This document shows positions 35,548 to 43,084 of a stretch of DNA of 64,000 bases, in pieces. The notes under the pieces were generated by a model that saw only the letters and a program-made list of their open reading frames with translations, ran no database searches and had not been told where the DNA came from. The number at the start of each line of letters is the position of its first letter. The stretch's first letter is position 1. This DNA is from DASSKK01 sp035690495 (GTDB taxonomy: Bacteria > Actinomycetota > Actinomycetes > Propionibacteriales > Nocardioidaceae): assembly GCA_035690495.1 (NCBI GenBank), contig DASSKK010000008.1, forward strand, positions 68,200-132,199, in the 5' to 3' direction. The translations under genes and the position numbers were made by a program.

Positions 35548-36719
35548 CAGCGCGGCGCTCAGCCCGCGTCGCGCTCGCGTTCGTCGTCGTGCTGGTCGCG
35601 TTGCACGTCGCGAGCTTCTGGCTGCTCGCGCTGAACGGGGCGGGCACCACCGACCCCCTCTGGGTCGAGGCGGGCAACCGGGCGTCGTTCCTCGCGACGG
35701 CGCTTCTCGGCCCGTTCCTGCTGTGGCGCCGCCCGGAGAACCGGGTCGGACTGGTGCTGTGTGTGCTGGCCGTCGGCTTCCCGCTGGAGGACGTGGCCGA
35801 CAGCTATGCGACGTTCACTTTGCGCACCGCTCCGGGAGCGCTGCCGGGCGGCGCCTATGCCGGCTGGGTCGCGAACTGGGCCTGGCTGGTCACCTACGGC
35901 GCGATCCCGGTGGTGTTCCTACTGTTCCCGGACGGCCGTCTGCCCGGCCGTCGGTGGCGTTTCGTCGCGTGGTTCGCCGTCCTCGACGCCGGCCTGTTCG
36001 CGGTTCTCAGCGCCCTGGCGGGTGGCGGCCTCGGCGACTTCCCGAACGTCGCCAACCCGTTCGGGCTGCTGCCGGTCGTCATCGCCGACCTTCAGCCGCT
36101 CGTGCTGCTTCCGGCGATCGCGGTTCTGGCAGCTGTGCTCTCGCTGGTCGTCCGGTTCCGCCGGTCGAGGGGCGAGCAGCGTCAGCAGCTCAAGTGGGTT
36201 GCTCTGGCGGTCGCGCTGTTCGGCGCCTACATCGTCGCGACGAGCGCCCGGGCGGCGCTGGGACTGCCCCCCGACCTCATGGACGTCCTCGGCATCGCTG
36301 TGCCGACCGCCATCCCGGTCGCGATCGCCTTGGCGATCCTGCGCTACCGGCTCTACGACATCGACCGGCTCGTCTCCCGCACCGTCTCCTATGCAGTCGT
36401 CACCGGTCTCCTGGTCAGTGTGTACGTCGGCTGTGTCGGGCTGCTCACGGGTGTCCTGCCGTTCGGGGGCACGGTCGGCACCGCCGCGTCGGTCCTGGTC
36501 GCCCTCGCGCTGTTCGCGCCGCTGCGCCGCCGGGTCCAGGACGCGGTCGACCGCAGGTTCAACCGTTCCCGCTACGATGCCGCGGCCGTGGTCGAGCAGT
36601 TCGCCGCCGCACTGCGTGACCACGTCGACCTGGACGCCGTACGCTCCGACCTGCTCGGTGCCGTACACCGCACCGTCGCTCCCGCTACCGCCACTCTCTG
36701 GCTACGGAGTGCGTCGTGA
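35544..36719 (+). CDS. multi-pass membrane protein, sensor-half paralogue 2 of 5
   Basis: A 391-residue paralogue. The membrane helices begin with VALAFVVVLVALHVASFWLL; the variable external part includes ADSYATFTLRTAPGALPGGA; and a loop has LLFPDGRLPGRRWRF, a proline-glycine motif shared with its siblings. The hallmark is RYRLYDIDRLVSRTVSYAVV, then LTGVLPFGGTVGTAAS and VDRRFNRSRYDAAAVVEQFA, ending APATATLWLRSAS. No kinase domain is present. It starts at GTG 35544 overlapping the previous stop and ends in a GTGA overlap with the next. It differs most from copy 1 in the first 250 residues, so sensing parts diverged while the C-terminal block was kept. Confidence 0.85.
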   Translation: MTARRSARVALAFVVVLVALHVASFWLLALNGAGTTDPLWVEAGNRASFLATALLGPFLLWRRPENRVGLVLCVLAVGFPLEDVADSYATFTLRTAPGALPGGAYAGWVANWAWLVTYGAIPVVFLLFPDGRLPGRRWRFVAWFAVLDAGLFAVLSALAGGGLGDFPNVANPFGLLPVVIADLQPLVLLPAIAVLAAVLSLVVRFRRSRGEQRQQLKWVALAVALFGAYIVATSARAALGLPPDLMDVLGIAVPTAIPVAIALAILRYRLYDIDRLVSRTVSYAVVTGLLVSVYVGCVGLLTGVLPFGGTVGTAASVLVALALFAPLRRRVQDAVDRRFNRSRYDAAAVVEQFAAALRDHVDLDAVRSDLLGAVHRTVAPATATLWLRSAS

Positions 36720-37873
36720 GGCGCGGGCTGCCGCTGGTGTTCGGGCTCTCCCTGACCACTCTGGCCGCCGCGCTGGCGCTGATCGGCTCGCTGATCGCCG
36801 CCGGCCACGACGGCCCCAACCAGTGGGCGCTGATCCTGCTGGCAACCGTGGTCTTCGGTGCGGTCGGCGCGACCGTCGTGGTGCGCGGAGACGGGAACGC
36901 GGTGGGCTGGTGGATGCTCGGCATGGGCGTGGTGCTCGGCCCCTTCCAGCTGTTGGTCGATGCGTATGCCGACTACTCGTATCGGGTCCATCCCCTTCCG
37001 GCCGCTTCGTTCGTGGCCTGGTCCGACGTGCTCCCGTCCGGTTCGCTGGTGGGCCTACTGTCGATGATCCTGCTCCTCTACCCGACCGGTCACCTACCGA
37101 GCAGGCGGTGGCGGTGGCTCGTCGTCGCCATCGGCGTGGACGTGGCGACGAGCGTGCTCGTAGCAGCGCTGCGGCCAGGGCAGCTGGACGGGCCGCCGTA
37201 CGCCAATCCGCTGGGCGTGCACGTGCCTGGCCTCACCGTGCTGGGTGGGGTTGCCGACGTCGCCCAGATCGGCGGCCTGCTGGTGAGCGCGGGAAGCGTC
37301 GTGCTCCGGTGGCGACTCGCCAATGGTGTGCAGCGCCAGCAGCTCAAGTGCCTGGCCGCTGCCGCCCTGCTGTGGCCGGTGGTGGTGATCCCGCTGCTGA
37401 CCCTGCCCACGCGTGTCAGTGACAGCTGGGTCGGTGGGGTCCTGTTCATCTTGCCGATCGTCGCCACCGCGGTCGCCGTCGGCGTCGCCATCACGCGCTA
37501 CCGGCTGTACGACGTGGACAGAGTCGTCTCCCGCACGGTGTCCTATGCGGTCGTCACGGGGCTCCTGGTCGGCGTATACGTCGGAGTCGTCGCGCTGACC
37601 ACCCGGGTGCTGCCGTTCGGCGGGTCGGTCGGCACCGCGGCGTCGGTGCTTGTCGCGGTCGCGCTCTTCGCGCCGCTGCGCCGCCGGGTGCAGCACCTGG
37701 TCGACCGGCGGTTCAACCGCACGCGCTACGACGCCGAGGCCACGGTCGAGAGCTTCGCCCATCGGCTGCGCGACGACGTCGAGCTGGACACTGTTCGGCG
37801 GGACCTGCTCGCCGCAGTGCACGCGACCGTCCAGCCGGCGGCCGCTTCGGTGTGGCTTCGGGAGTCGTCATGA
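36716..37873 (+). CDS. multi-pass membrane protein, sensor-half paralogue 3 of 5
   Basis: A 385-residue paralogue. N-terminal helices start with LPLVFGLSLTTLAAALALIG. The shared loop motif reads LLYPTGHLPSRRWRW. The hallmark is RYRLYDVDRVVSRTVSYAVV, followed by TTRVLPFGGSVGTAAS, APLRRRVQHLVDRRFNRTR, YDAEATVESFAHRLRDDV and TVQPAAASVWLRESS. It stops where a kinase core would begin. Starts at GTG 36716 within the previous stop codon; ends in an ATGA overlap. Among the five, copies 1 and 3 are alike in the final 100 residues (QHLVDRRFNR, FAHRLR, TVQP). Confidence 0.85.
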   Translation: MRRGLPLVFGLSLTTLAAALALIGSLIAAGHDGPNQWALILLATVVFGAVGATVVVRGDGNAVGWWMLGMGVVLGPFQLLVDAYADYSYRVHPLPAASFVAWSDVLPSGSLVGLLSMILLLYPTGHLPSRRWRWLVVAIGVDVATSVLVAALRPGQLDGPPYANPLGVHVPGLTVLGGVADVAQIGGLLVSAGSVVLRWRLANGVQRQQLKCLAAAALLWPVVVIPLLTLPTRVSDSWVGGVLFILPIVATAVAVGVAITRYRLYDVDRVVSRTVSYAVVTGLLVGVYVGVVALTTRVLPFGGSVGTAASVLVAVALFAPLRRRVQHLVDRRFNRTRYDAEATVESFAHRLRDDVELDTVRRDLLAAVHATVQPAAASVWLRESS

Positions 37874-39030
37874 GCCGGCGACGGATCGCCGTGGCGATCA
37901 CGGTCGCGGCGGTGCTCACAGTGGTGGGAGCCTCCGGCTCGCTCCGGCTCGCCACCGAGCCGGGCCAGTCGCTGGTCGAGACCGCGCTCGGACAGCTGGT
38001 CACATTCGCATTCCTCGTCGACGGCGCGGTGCTGGCCGCGACCCGGCCCCGCAACCGGATCGGCTGGATCCTGCTGGCCATCGCCGTCACCTGGGCGATC
38101 GGCAACGGGGCCGTCGACGTCGCCTATCTGGGGATCCGCCTCGACCCGGGAAGCGTGCCCGGTGCATCGGTCTACGCCCTTGTCGGCGCTGCGGTCCGGG
38201 ACGTCTCCTGGTACCTGGCGGTGCTCGGCCTGGCGACGTACTTCCCGGACGGAGTCGTTGCCGGGCCACGCTGGCGCTGGCTGCCCCGGGCTCTTGTCGT
38301 CGCGATCGTCTGCGCGGTCGGGGACACGCTGCTCGACCCACAGGCCAATCTGACCTACTTCGGCCCGCACTGGCACAACCCGATCGCCGCGCCGCCGTCG
38401 CTGTCCTACCTGGACGGGGTCGTCTTCCTCGGCAGCCTGCCGCTGGCCGTGGTGGCTGCCGGATTCGCGATCGCGCAGCTGGTCGGACGCTGGCGACGGG
38501 GCGGCGCAATCGAGCGCAGGCAGATCGGGCTGTTCGCGGTTGCCGCGATCCTGCCGATCGCGGCCGGCCCGATCGGCCTCGCCGGAGGGCCGGGCTTCGT
38601 CTTCGCACTCTCGGTCGTGCCGCTCCCCGTCACCATCGCCGTAGCGGTGCTTCGTTACCGGCTCTACGACCTTGAGCGGATCGTTTCTCGCACCGTGTCC
38701 TACGCGCTGGTGAGCGGTGCTCTGGCCGGGGTGTACGTCGGTTGCGTGGCGCTGATGACCGGCGTGCTGCCGTTCGACGGCGCTGTCGGCAGTGCGGCGT
38801 CGGTGCTGGTGGCGGTGGCGTTGTTCGCGCCTCTGCGTCGCAGGGTGCAGAGGGTGGTCGACCGGCGGTTCAACCGTGCCCGCTACGACGCCGAGGCCAC
38901 GGTCGCCGCGTTCGCGTCCCGGCTGCGCGAGCAGGTAGAGTTGGACGCGGTGCTAGAAGACCTGGTCGGGGTGGTGCACCGCACGGTCGCGCCGGCCCAC
39001 GTCAGCCTCTGGCTGCGAGGTGCCAGGTGA
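37870..39030 (+). CDS. multi-pass membrane protein, sensor-half paralogue 4 of 5
   Basis: A 386-residue paralogue. Helices start with IAVAITVAAVLTVVGASGSL, and the loop motif is ATYFPDGVVAGPRWRWLPR. The hallmark is RYRLYDLERIVSRTVSYALV, with MTGVLPFDGAVGSAAS, RRVQRVVDRRFNRARYDAEA and TVAAFASRLREQVELDAVLE, ending APAHVSLWLRGAR. No histidine-kinase or ATPase motifs are present. It starts at ATG 37870 inside the previous stop (ATGA). Copies 4 and 5 share FASRLR and VELDAV, so they are the closest pair. The gene ends in a GTGA overlap with copy 5. Confidence 0.85.
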   Translation: MSRRRIAVAITVAAVLTVVGASGSLRLATEPGQSLVETALGQLVTFAFLVDGAVLAATRPRNRIGWILLAIAVTWAIGNGAVDVAYLGIRLDPGSVPGASVYALVGAAVRDVSWYLAVLGLATYFPDGVVAGPRWRWLPRALVVAIVCAVGDTLLDPQANLTYFGPHWHNPIAAPPSLSYLDGVVFLGSLPLAVVAAGFAIAQLVGRWRRGGAIERRQIGLFAVAAILPIAAGPIGLAGGPGFVFALSVVPLPVTIAVAVLRYRLYDLERIVSRTVSYALVSGALAGVYVGCVALMTGVLPFDGAVGSAASVLVAVALFAPLRRRVQRVVDRRFNRARYDAEATVAAFASRLREQVELDAVLEDLVGVVHRTVAPAHVSLWLRGAR

Positions 39031-40175
39031 AGCCGCGCGTCGCGTTGTCGCTCGGCCTGTGGGCGCTGATCATCGCTGCCGCCTGCCTGGCGACGGTGCT
39101 CGGACCACACCGCGGCGTCGGCGAGATCTTCGTCTTGGTCATGTTCCAGGCGTTCCCCGCCGTCGGCGTGCTACTGGTCGTCCGCCAGCCCGGAAACCCC
39201 ATCGGCCCGATCTTCATGCTCACCGGAGCGCTGGCCGCCATCCAAGGCCTCTCCGAGGCGGTGGTCGACCGGGCGTTGGCGAGTCACGACCTCGCCGGGA
39301 TCGTCGTCCGCACCGCGGCATGGGCGCAGTCGTGGATGTGGCTCCCCGCCCTGGCCGTTCCCCTGGTCTTCGGCACGCTGCTGCTGCCCGACGGTCGGCC
39401 ATTCTCGAGCTTCTTCCGGCGGGTGACCGTCGCTGCGACCGTCACGGTCGGCGGCACCGTCCTCCTCTATGCTGCCGCGGCGCTGACGACGCCGACGGCC
39501 GAGTTGGTGGACAAGGCCGGCAGCGAGCAGGCGCAGGGCGGCGAGCGGGTCTTCTTCGCCGCGATCAGCGTGCTGGTCGCCGGCACCCTCGTCTGCGCGT
39601 TGCTCGGCGTCGTCTCACTCGCGCTCCGGTACCGACGCGGCAGCGAGCAGGTGCGCCAGCAGCTCAAGGCCGTGCTGCTCTCCGCAGGGCTCGCCGTGGC
39701 CTGCGTCGTGGCGGGCTCCTTCACCGACGACCTGCAGAACACGCTCGAGCCGGTCGGCATCGCCTTGCTCGCCCTCGGTGTCGGCCTCGCCATCCTGCGC
39801 TACCGGCTCTACGACCTCGACCGGATCGTCTCCCGCACCGTGTCCTACGCGCTGGTGACCGGCGCCCTGATCGGTGTGTACATCGGCTGCGTGGCGCTGC
39901 TGACCGATGTGCTGCCGTTCGCGGGCACGGTCGGCAGCGCGGCGTCGGTTCTGGTGGCGGTGGCGTTGTTCGCGCCGCTGCGCCGCCGGGTGCAAAGCGT
40001 GGTGGACCGGCGGTTCAACCGCGCCCGCTACGACGCGGAGACGACGGTCGCTGCGTTCGCCTCCCGGCTGCGCGACCAGGTCGAGCTGGACGCCGTACGA
40101 CGAGATCTGGTCGCGGTGGTGCGTGGCACGGTCGCGCCGAGCCATGTCAGCGTCTGGATGAGGAGCGTCAGGTGA
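39027..40175 (+). CDS. multi-pass membrane protein, sensor-half paralogue 5 of 5
   Basis: A 382-residue paralogue and the last gene of the operon. Helices start with LSLGLWALIIAAACLATVLG; the loop motif is GTLLLPDGRPFSSFFRR. The hallmark is RYRLYDLDRIVSRTVSYALV, with LTDVLPFAGTVGSAAS, RRVQSVVDRRFNRARYDAET and TVAAFASRLRDQVELDAVRR, ending APSHVSVWMRSVR. It lacks kinase domains. It starts GTGAAGCCGCG, overlapping the previous stop. The same eleven bases recur, overlapping its own stop at 40172, where they open a 12-codon reading frame, probably the remains of a sixth copy. Confidence 0.85.
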   Translation: MKPRVALSLGLWALIIAAACLATVLGPHRGVGEIFVLVMFQAFPAVGVLLVVRQPGNPIGPIFMLTGALAAIQGLSEAVVDRALASHDLAGIVVRTAAWAQSWMWLPALAVPLVFGTLLLPDGRPFSSFFRRVTVAATVTVGGTVLLYAAAALTTPTAELVDKAGSEQAQGGERVFFAAISVLVAGTLVCALLGVVSLALRYRRGSEQVRQQLKAVLLSAGLAVACVVAGSFTDDLQNTLEPVGIALLALGVGLAILRYRLYDLDRIVSRTVSYALVTGALIGVYIGCVALLTDVLPFAGTVGSAASVLVAVALFAPLRRRVQSVVDRRFNRARYDAETTVAAFASRLRDQVELDAVRRDLVAVVRGTVAPSHVSVWMRSVR

Positions 40176-40210
40176 AGCCGCGAGCCCCATGCTCCTCGGG
40201 TGCTCGCTAG
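40172..40210 (+). pseudogene. 12-codon remnant of a sixth paralogue start
   Basis: GTGAAGCCGCG overlaps the stop of copy 5 exactly as the identical bases begin copy 5 on copy 4. The frame (VKPRAPCSSGAR) ends after 12 codons at a TAG that is also part of the tsaB -10 box. I read this as the 5' end of a lost gene joined to tsaB. Confidence 0.5.
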
Positions 40211-40213
40211 CCT
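40208..40213 (+). promoter_or_regulatory. -10 box of tsaB (leaderless)
   Basis: TAGCCT, 6 nt, then the GTG of tsaB at 40220. It gives tsaB its own promoter now that tsaE is far upstream. Confidence 0.5.
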
Positions 40214-40219
40214 CGTCTC

Positions 40220-40879
40220 GTGCTCCTCGCCTTCGACACCGCCACCGAGGCGGTCACCGTCGCGCTCCACGACGGGGACCGTGTGGTCGCCGTGCACAAC
40301 GCGCTCGACCCCCGACGGCACGGCGAGCTGCTCGCCCCCGGAATCACCGCTGTCCTCGACGAGGCGTGGGTGCCGCGCCAGGACGTGACCGCGATCGCCG
40401 TCGGCGTGGGACCGGGTCCCTTCACCGGCCTGCGCGTGGGGCTGGTCACCGCGCGCACCCTGGCCGCGACGCTGTCCATCCCGGTGTACGGCGTGTGCAC
40501 GCTGGACGTACTGGCGGCCGAGGCCGTCCGCGAGGGGACCGTCGACGGCCCGGAAGGCGGCCGCTTCCTGGTCGCCACCGATGCCCGGCGCAAGGAGGTC
40601 TACTGGGCGGCGTACGACGCCGAGGGAACCCGGCTCGAAGGTCCCCACGTCGCCAAGCCCTCCGACGTCCCGCCCGACCTCGCCGGGGGTCCGGTGGTGG
40701 GCCGCGGGGGTCTCCTCTATCCCGAGTCGTTGCCGCACGCGGTCCCCCCGGAGCATCCCTCCGCGGCGGTGCTGGCCGCGATCGTCACCGAGGAGCGGGT
40801 CAAGCTGCTCGACCCCGAGCCGCTGTACCTGCGCCGTCCGGACACCTCCGCACCCTCGCCGCCGAAGCGTGTCTCATGA
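40220..40879 (+). CDS. tsaB: tRNA threonylcarbamoyladenosine protein TsaB
   Basis: A 219-residue TsaB, the non-catalytic ASKHA-fold partner of TsaD in t6A synthesis. The N-terminus LLAFDTATEAVTVALHDG is typical, and residues near 65 read VGVGPGPFTGLRVGLVTART. The C-terminal part has FLVATDARRKEVYWAAYD. Starts at GTG 40220 directly after the promoter box and ends in an ATGA overlap with rimI. In most relatives it would follow tsaE immediately. The coding sequence appears complete, so the large insertion left it undamaged. Confidence 0.95.
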   Translation: MLLAFDTATEAVTVALHDGDRVVAVHNALDPRRHGELLAPGITAVLDEAWVPRQDVTAIAVGVGPGPFTGLRVGLVTARTLAATLSIPVYGVCTLDVLAAEAVREGTVDGPEGGRFLVATDARRKEVYWAAYDAEGTRLEGPHVAKPSDVPPDLAGGPVVGRGGLLYPESLPHAVPPEHPSAAVLAAIVTEERVKLLDPEPLYLRRPDTSAPSPPKRVS

Positions 40880-41301
40880 GGATCCGCAACGCGGTGCCGG
40901 ACGACGTCGACGCGCTCACCGCGCTCGACCGGGACACGTTCGGCCGCGACGCCTGGTCGCGTGCCTCCATGGAGTCCGAGCTGTTCGGACGAGGGCTTCG
41001 CAGCGTGGTGGCGGAGCGCGACGGCATCCTCGGCTACGCGATCACCCGCAGCGCCGGAGACCTCACCGACCTGCAGCGGATCGTCGTACGACCCGAAGAC
41101 CGCAGGCAGGGTCTGGCCCGCCGGCTGCTTCGGGTCGTGCTCGACGGATACTCCATGCCGCAGGTGCTGCTCGAGGTGCGCGCGGACAACGCCGCCGCGC
41201 TGGCGTTCTACGCCGCCGAGGGGTTCGTCGAGCTCGACCGGCGGGCGGGCTACTACCGGGACGGCACGGACGCCGTGGTGATGAGACGGGAGATGCGATG
41301 A
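40876..41301 (+). CDS. rimI: ribosomal protein S18 alanine N-acetyltransferase RimI
   Basis: A 141-residue GNAT enzyme. It has the acetyl-CoA loop VRPEDRRQGLARRLLRVVLD near residue 72, VLLEVRADNAAALAFYAAEG near residue 95 and the RRAGYYRDGTDAVVMRREM end typical of RimI. Family members acetylate the N-terminus of S18 and other proteins. It is translationally coupled to tsaB and tsaD by 4-base overlaps (ATGA each), the standard actinobacterial order. Confidence 0.93.
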   Translation: MRIRNAVPDDVDALTALDRDTFGRDAWSRASMESELFGRGLRSVVAERDGILGYAITRSAGDLTDLQRIVVRPEDRRQGLARRLLRVVLDGYSMPQVLLEVRADNAAALAFYAAEGFVELDRRAGYYRDGTDAVVMRREMR

Positions 41302-42344
41302 GCGACGAGCCGCTGGTGCTCGGGATCGAGACGTCGTGCGACGAGACGGGCGTCGGCATCGTGCGCGGGCGCACCCTGCTCGCGAACGCGGTCGCCTCCA
41401 GCGTCGACGAGCACGCCCGGTTCGGCGGGGTCGTCCCGGAGGTCGCCTCCCGGGCCCATCTGGAGGCGATGGTGCCGACCATCGAACGCGCCTGCGAGAG
41501 CGCCGGCATCGCGACCTACGACGTGGACGCGGTCGCGGTCACCGCCGGGCCCGGGCTGGCCGGAGCGCTGCTGGTCGGCGTGGCGGCCGCGAAGGCGCTC
41601 GCGGTCGGCCTCGGCAAGCCGCTGTACGGCGTCAACCACCTGGCCGCGCACGTCGCGGTCGACCAGCTCGAGCACGGTCCGCTGCCCGAGCCGTGCCTGG
41701 CGCTGCTGGTCAGCGGCGGGCACTCCTCGCTGCTGCGGGTCGCCGACGTCACCGGCGACATCGACCCGCTCGGCGCCACCATCGACGACGCCGCCGGGGA
41801 GGCGTTCGACAAGGTGGCGCGCCTGCTGGGGCTGCCGTTCCCCGGCGGGCCATACGTCGACCGGGAGGCGCGCTCCGGGTCGTCGGTGGCGATCGACTTC
41901 CCGCGCGGCCTCACTTCCCAGCGCGACCTGCAGCGGCACCGCTTCGACTTCTCGTTCTCCGGGCTGAAGACCGCGGTGGCCCGCTGGGTGGAGGCGCGCG
42001 AGGCGTCCGGAGAGCCGGTGCCGGTGGCCGACGTGGCCGCCTCGTTCCAGGAGGCGGTCTGCGACGTGCTGGTCCGCAAGACGCTGGACGCCGCGGGCGA
42101 CCAGGGCATCGAGGACGTGCTGATCGGCGGCGGAGTGGCGGCGAACTCCCGGCTGCGTGCGCTGGCGGTCGAGCGTGCCACGTCCAAGGGGATCAAGGTC
42201 CGGGTGCCGCGGCCGGGGCTGTGCACCGACAACGGGGCGATGGTCGCCGCGATCGGCGCCCAGATGGTCGCCCGGGGCCGGCAGCCGTCCGGCCTCGACC
42301 TGCCCGCCGACTCGTCGATGCCGGTCACGATGGTGCTCGTCTGA
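41298..42344 (+). CDS. tsaD: tRNA N6-adenosine threonylcarbamoyltransferase TsaD
   Basis: A 348-residue TsaD, the catalytic subunit that attaches threonylcarbamoyl to A37 of tRNA. Motifs: VLGIETSCDETGVGIV at the N-terminus, SRAHLEAMVP, VTAGPGLAGALLVG, the metal site NHLAAHVAVD, LVSGGHSSLLRV, TIDDAAGEAFDKVARLLGL and LIGGGVAANSRLRAL. Length and all motifs are normal. It ends 18 bases from the convergent toxin gene. Confidence 0.97.
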   Translation: MSDEPLVLGIETSCDETGVGIVRGRTLLANAVASSVDEHARFGGVVPEVASRAHLEAMVPTIERACESAGIATYDVDAVAVTAGPGLAGALLVGVAAAKALAVGLGKPLYGVNHLAAHVAVDQLEHGPLPEPCLALLVSGGHSSLLRVADVTGDIDPLGATIDDAAGEAFDKVARLLGLPFPGGPYVDREARSGSSVAIDFPRGLTSQRDLQRHRFDFSFSGLKTAVARWVEAREASGEPVPVADVAASFQEAVCDVLVRKTLDAAGDQGIEDVLIGGGVAANSRLRALAVERATSKGIKVRVPRPGLCTDNGAMVAAIGAQMVARGRQPSGLDLPADSSMPVTMVLV

Positions 42345-42362
42345 TTTCTCACGGCGAGCGGA

Positions 42363-42758
42363 TCAGATGGCGATGACGTGGACGAGGTCTTCGAGCCCTT
42401 CGAAGTCGTCGCGGTTTCGGGTGTAGAGATCGAGGCCGTTGGCGTGTGCCGTCGCTGCGATCAGCAGGTCCGCGAATCGGCTGCGCGGCCTGCGTCCTTC
42501 GCGGACGACGGCGGCGACCACGAGTCCGTAGCTGCGCACGGCCGTGCCATCGAACCGGAGCGGCTCGAACTTCGACTCGACCTCCTGCAGCCGCAGCTGT
42601 CTTCTCGCCGCTTCGTCCGCAGTGGCGGCAAGGTGCGGTCCGGCCGCCAGCTCGGCAGCGGTGATCGCGGAGATCGCCATCTGGTCCGGCAACGCCGCCA
42701 CGACGATCGAATCGTGCCAGTCGATGACGACGGAGGTGTCGAGCAGCCCGGCCGTCAT
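42363..42758 (-). CDS. vapC: VapC-type PIN-domain toxin
   Basis: A 131-residue PIN ribonuclease toxin. Acidic active-site residues: D7 in GLLDTSVVIDW, E in ITAAELAAG near residue 36, D in FADLLIAATA near residue 98 and D in LYTRNRDDFEGL near residue 116. The ARRQLRLQEV stretch and RFADLLIAATAHANG are usual for the VapC group paired with Phd/YefM-type antitoxins. It follows the antitoxin by one base on the same strand and converges with tsaD. It is not closely similar to the VapC at 19580. Confidence 0.92.
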   Translation of the reverse strand: MTAGLLDTSVVIDWHDSIVVAALPDQMAISAITAAELAAGPHLAATADEAARRQLRLQEVESKFEPLRFDGTAVRSYGLVVAAVVREGRRPRSRFADLLIAATAHANGLDLYTRNRDDFEGLEDLVHVIAI

Positions 42759-42759
42759 G

Positions 42760-43011
42760 TCAGAGCTCCTGGTCGATCACCTGGTCGAGGTCGGCTCGAA
42801 ATCGACGCCTATCGATCCGCACGCCGGCTGCCGCCAGCACCGCGACCTCCTCGCGGGAGATGAAGGTGCGGCGGCCGTCGGCCTGGACCGGCCGAAGCTC
42901 GGCGACCGGTTCGCCATTGCGCGTGACGACGAAGGTCTCGCCGGCCGTCACGGCATCGATCACCTTCGCGTTCGCGTTGCGCAGCTCACGTTGCGCGATG
43001 GTCTTCGTCAT
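42760..43011 (-). CDS. Phd/YefM-family antitoxin
   Basis: An 83-residue antitoxin. The fold signature of Phd/YefM is visible: IAQRELRNANAKVIDAVTAG, then GETFVVTRNGEPVAELRPV, which is the DNA-binding half. The C-terminal half (REEVAVLAAAGVRIDRRRFR, ADLDQVIDQEL) wraps the toxin. I take ATG 43011 as the start, because a TACACT box lies 6 nt upstream; a GTG one codon earlier is possible. The pair lies just after the t6A genes. Confidence 0.88.
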   Translation of the reverse strand: MTKTIAQRELRNANAKVIDAVTAGETFVVTRNGEPVAELRPVQADGRRTFISREEVAVLAAAGVRIDRRRFRADLDQVIDQEL

Positions 43012-43017
43012 CACCCG

Positions 43018-43050
43018 AGTGTAGCAAGATGTGCGACGATATGCGACAGC
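43018..43050 (-). promoter_or_regulatory. promoter and possible operator of the Phd/VapC pair
   Basis: On the minus strand TACACT (43018-43023) lies 6 nt before the ATG at 43011. Just upstream, TGCGAC occurs twice in direct orientation on the plus strand, with GATA between the copies, an arrangement that could bind the antitoxin. Nothing else is seen in this 70-base gap. Confidence 0.45.
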
Positions 43051-43084
43051 GAGCGGTCTCGGCCCGGCCGACGGACTCGCAAGC

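Noticed and set aside
26477..40219. Attachment-site-like direct repeats or an integrase at the edges of the tsaE-tsaB insertion
   Set aside because: I compared both junctions and found no shared repeat, tRNA end or recombinase gene.
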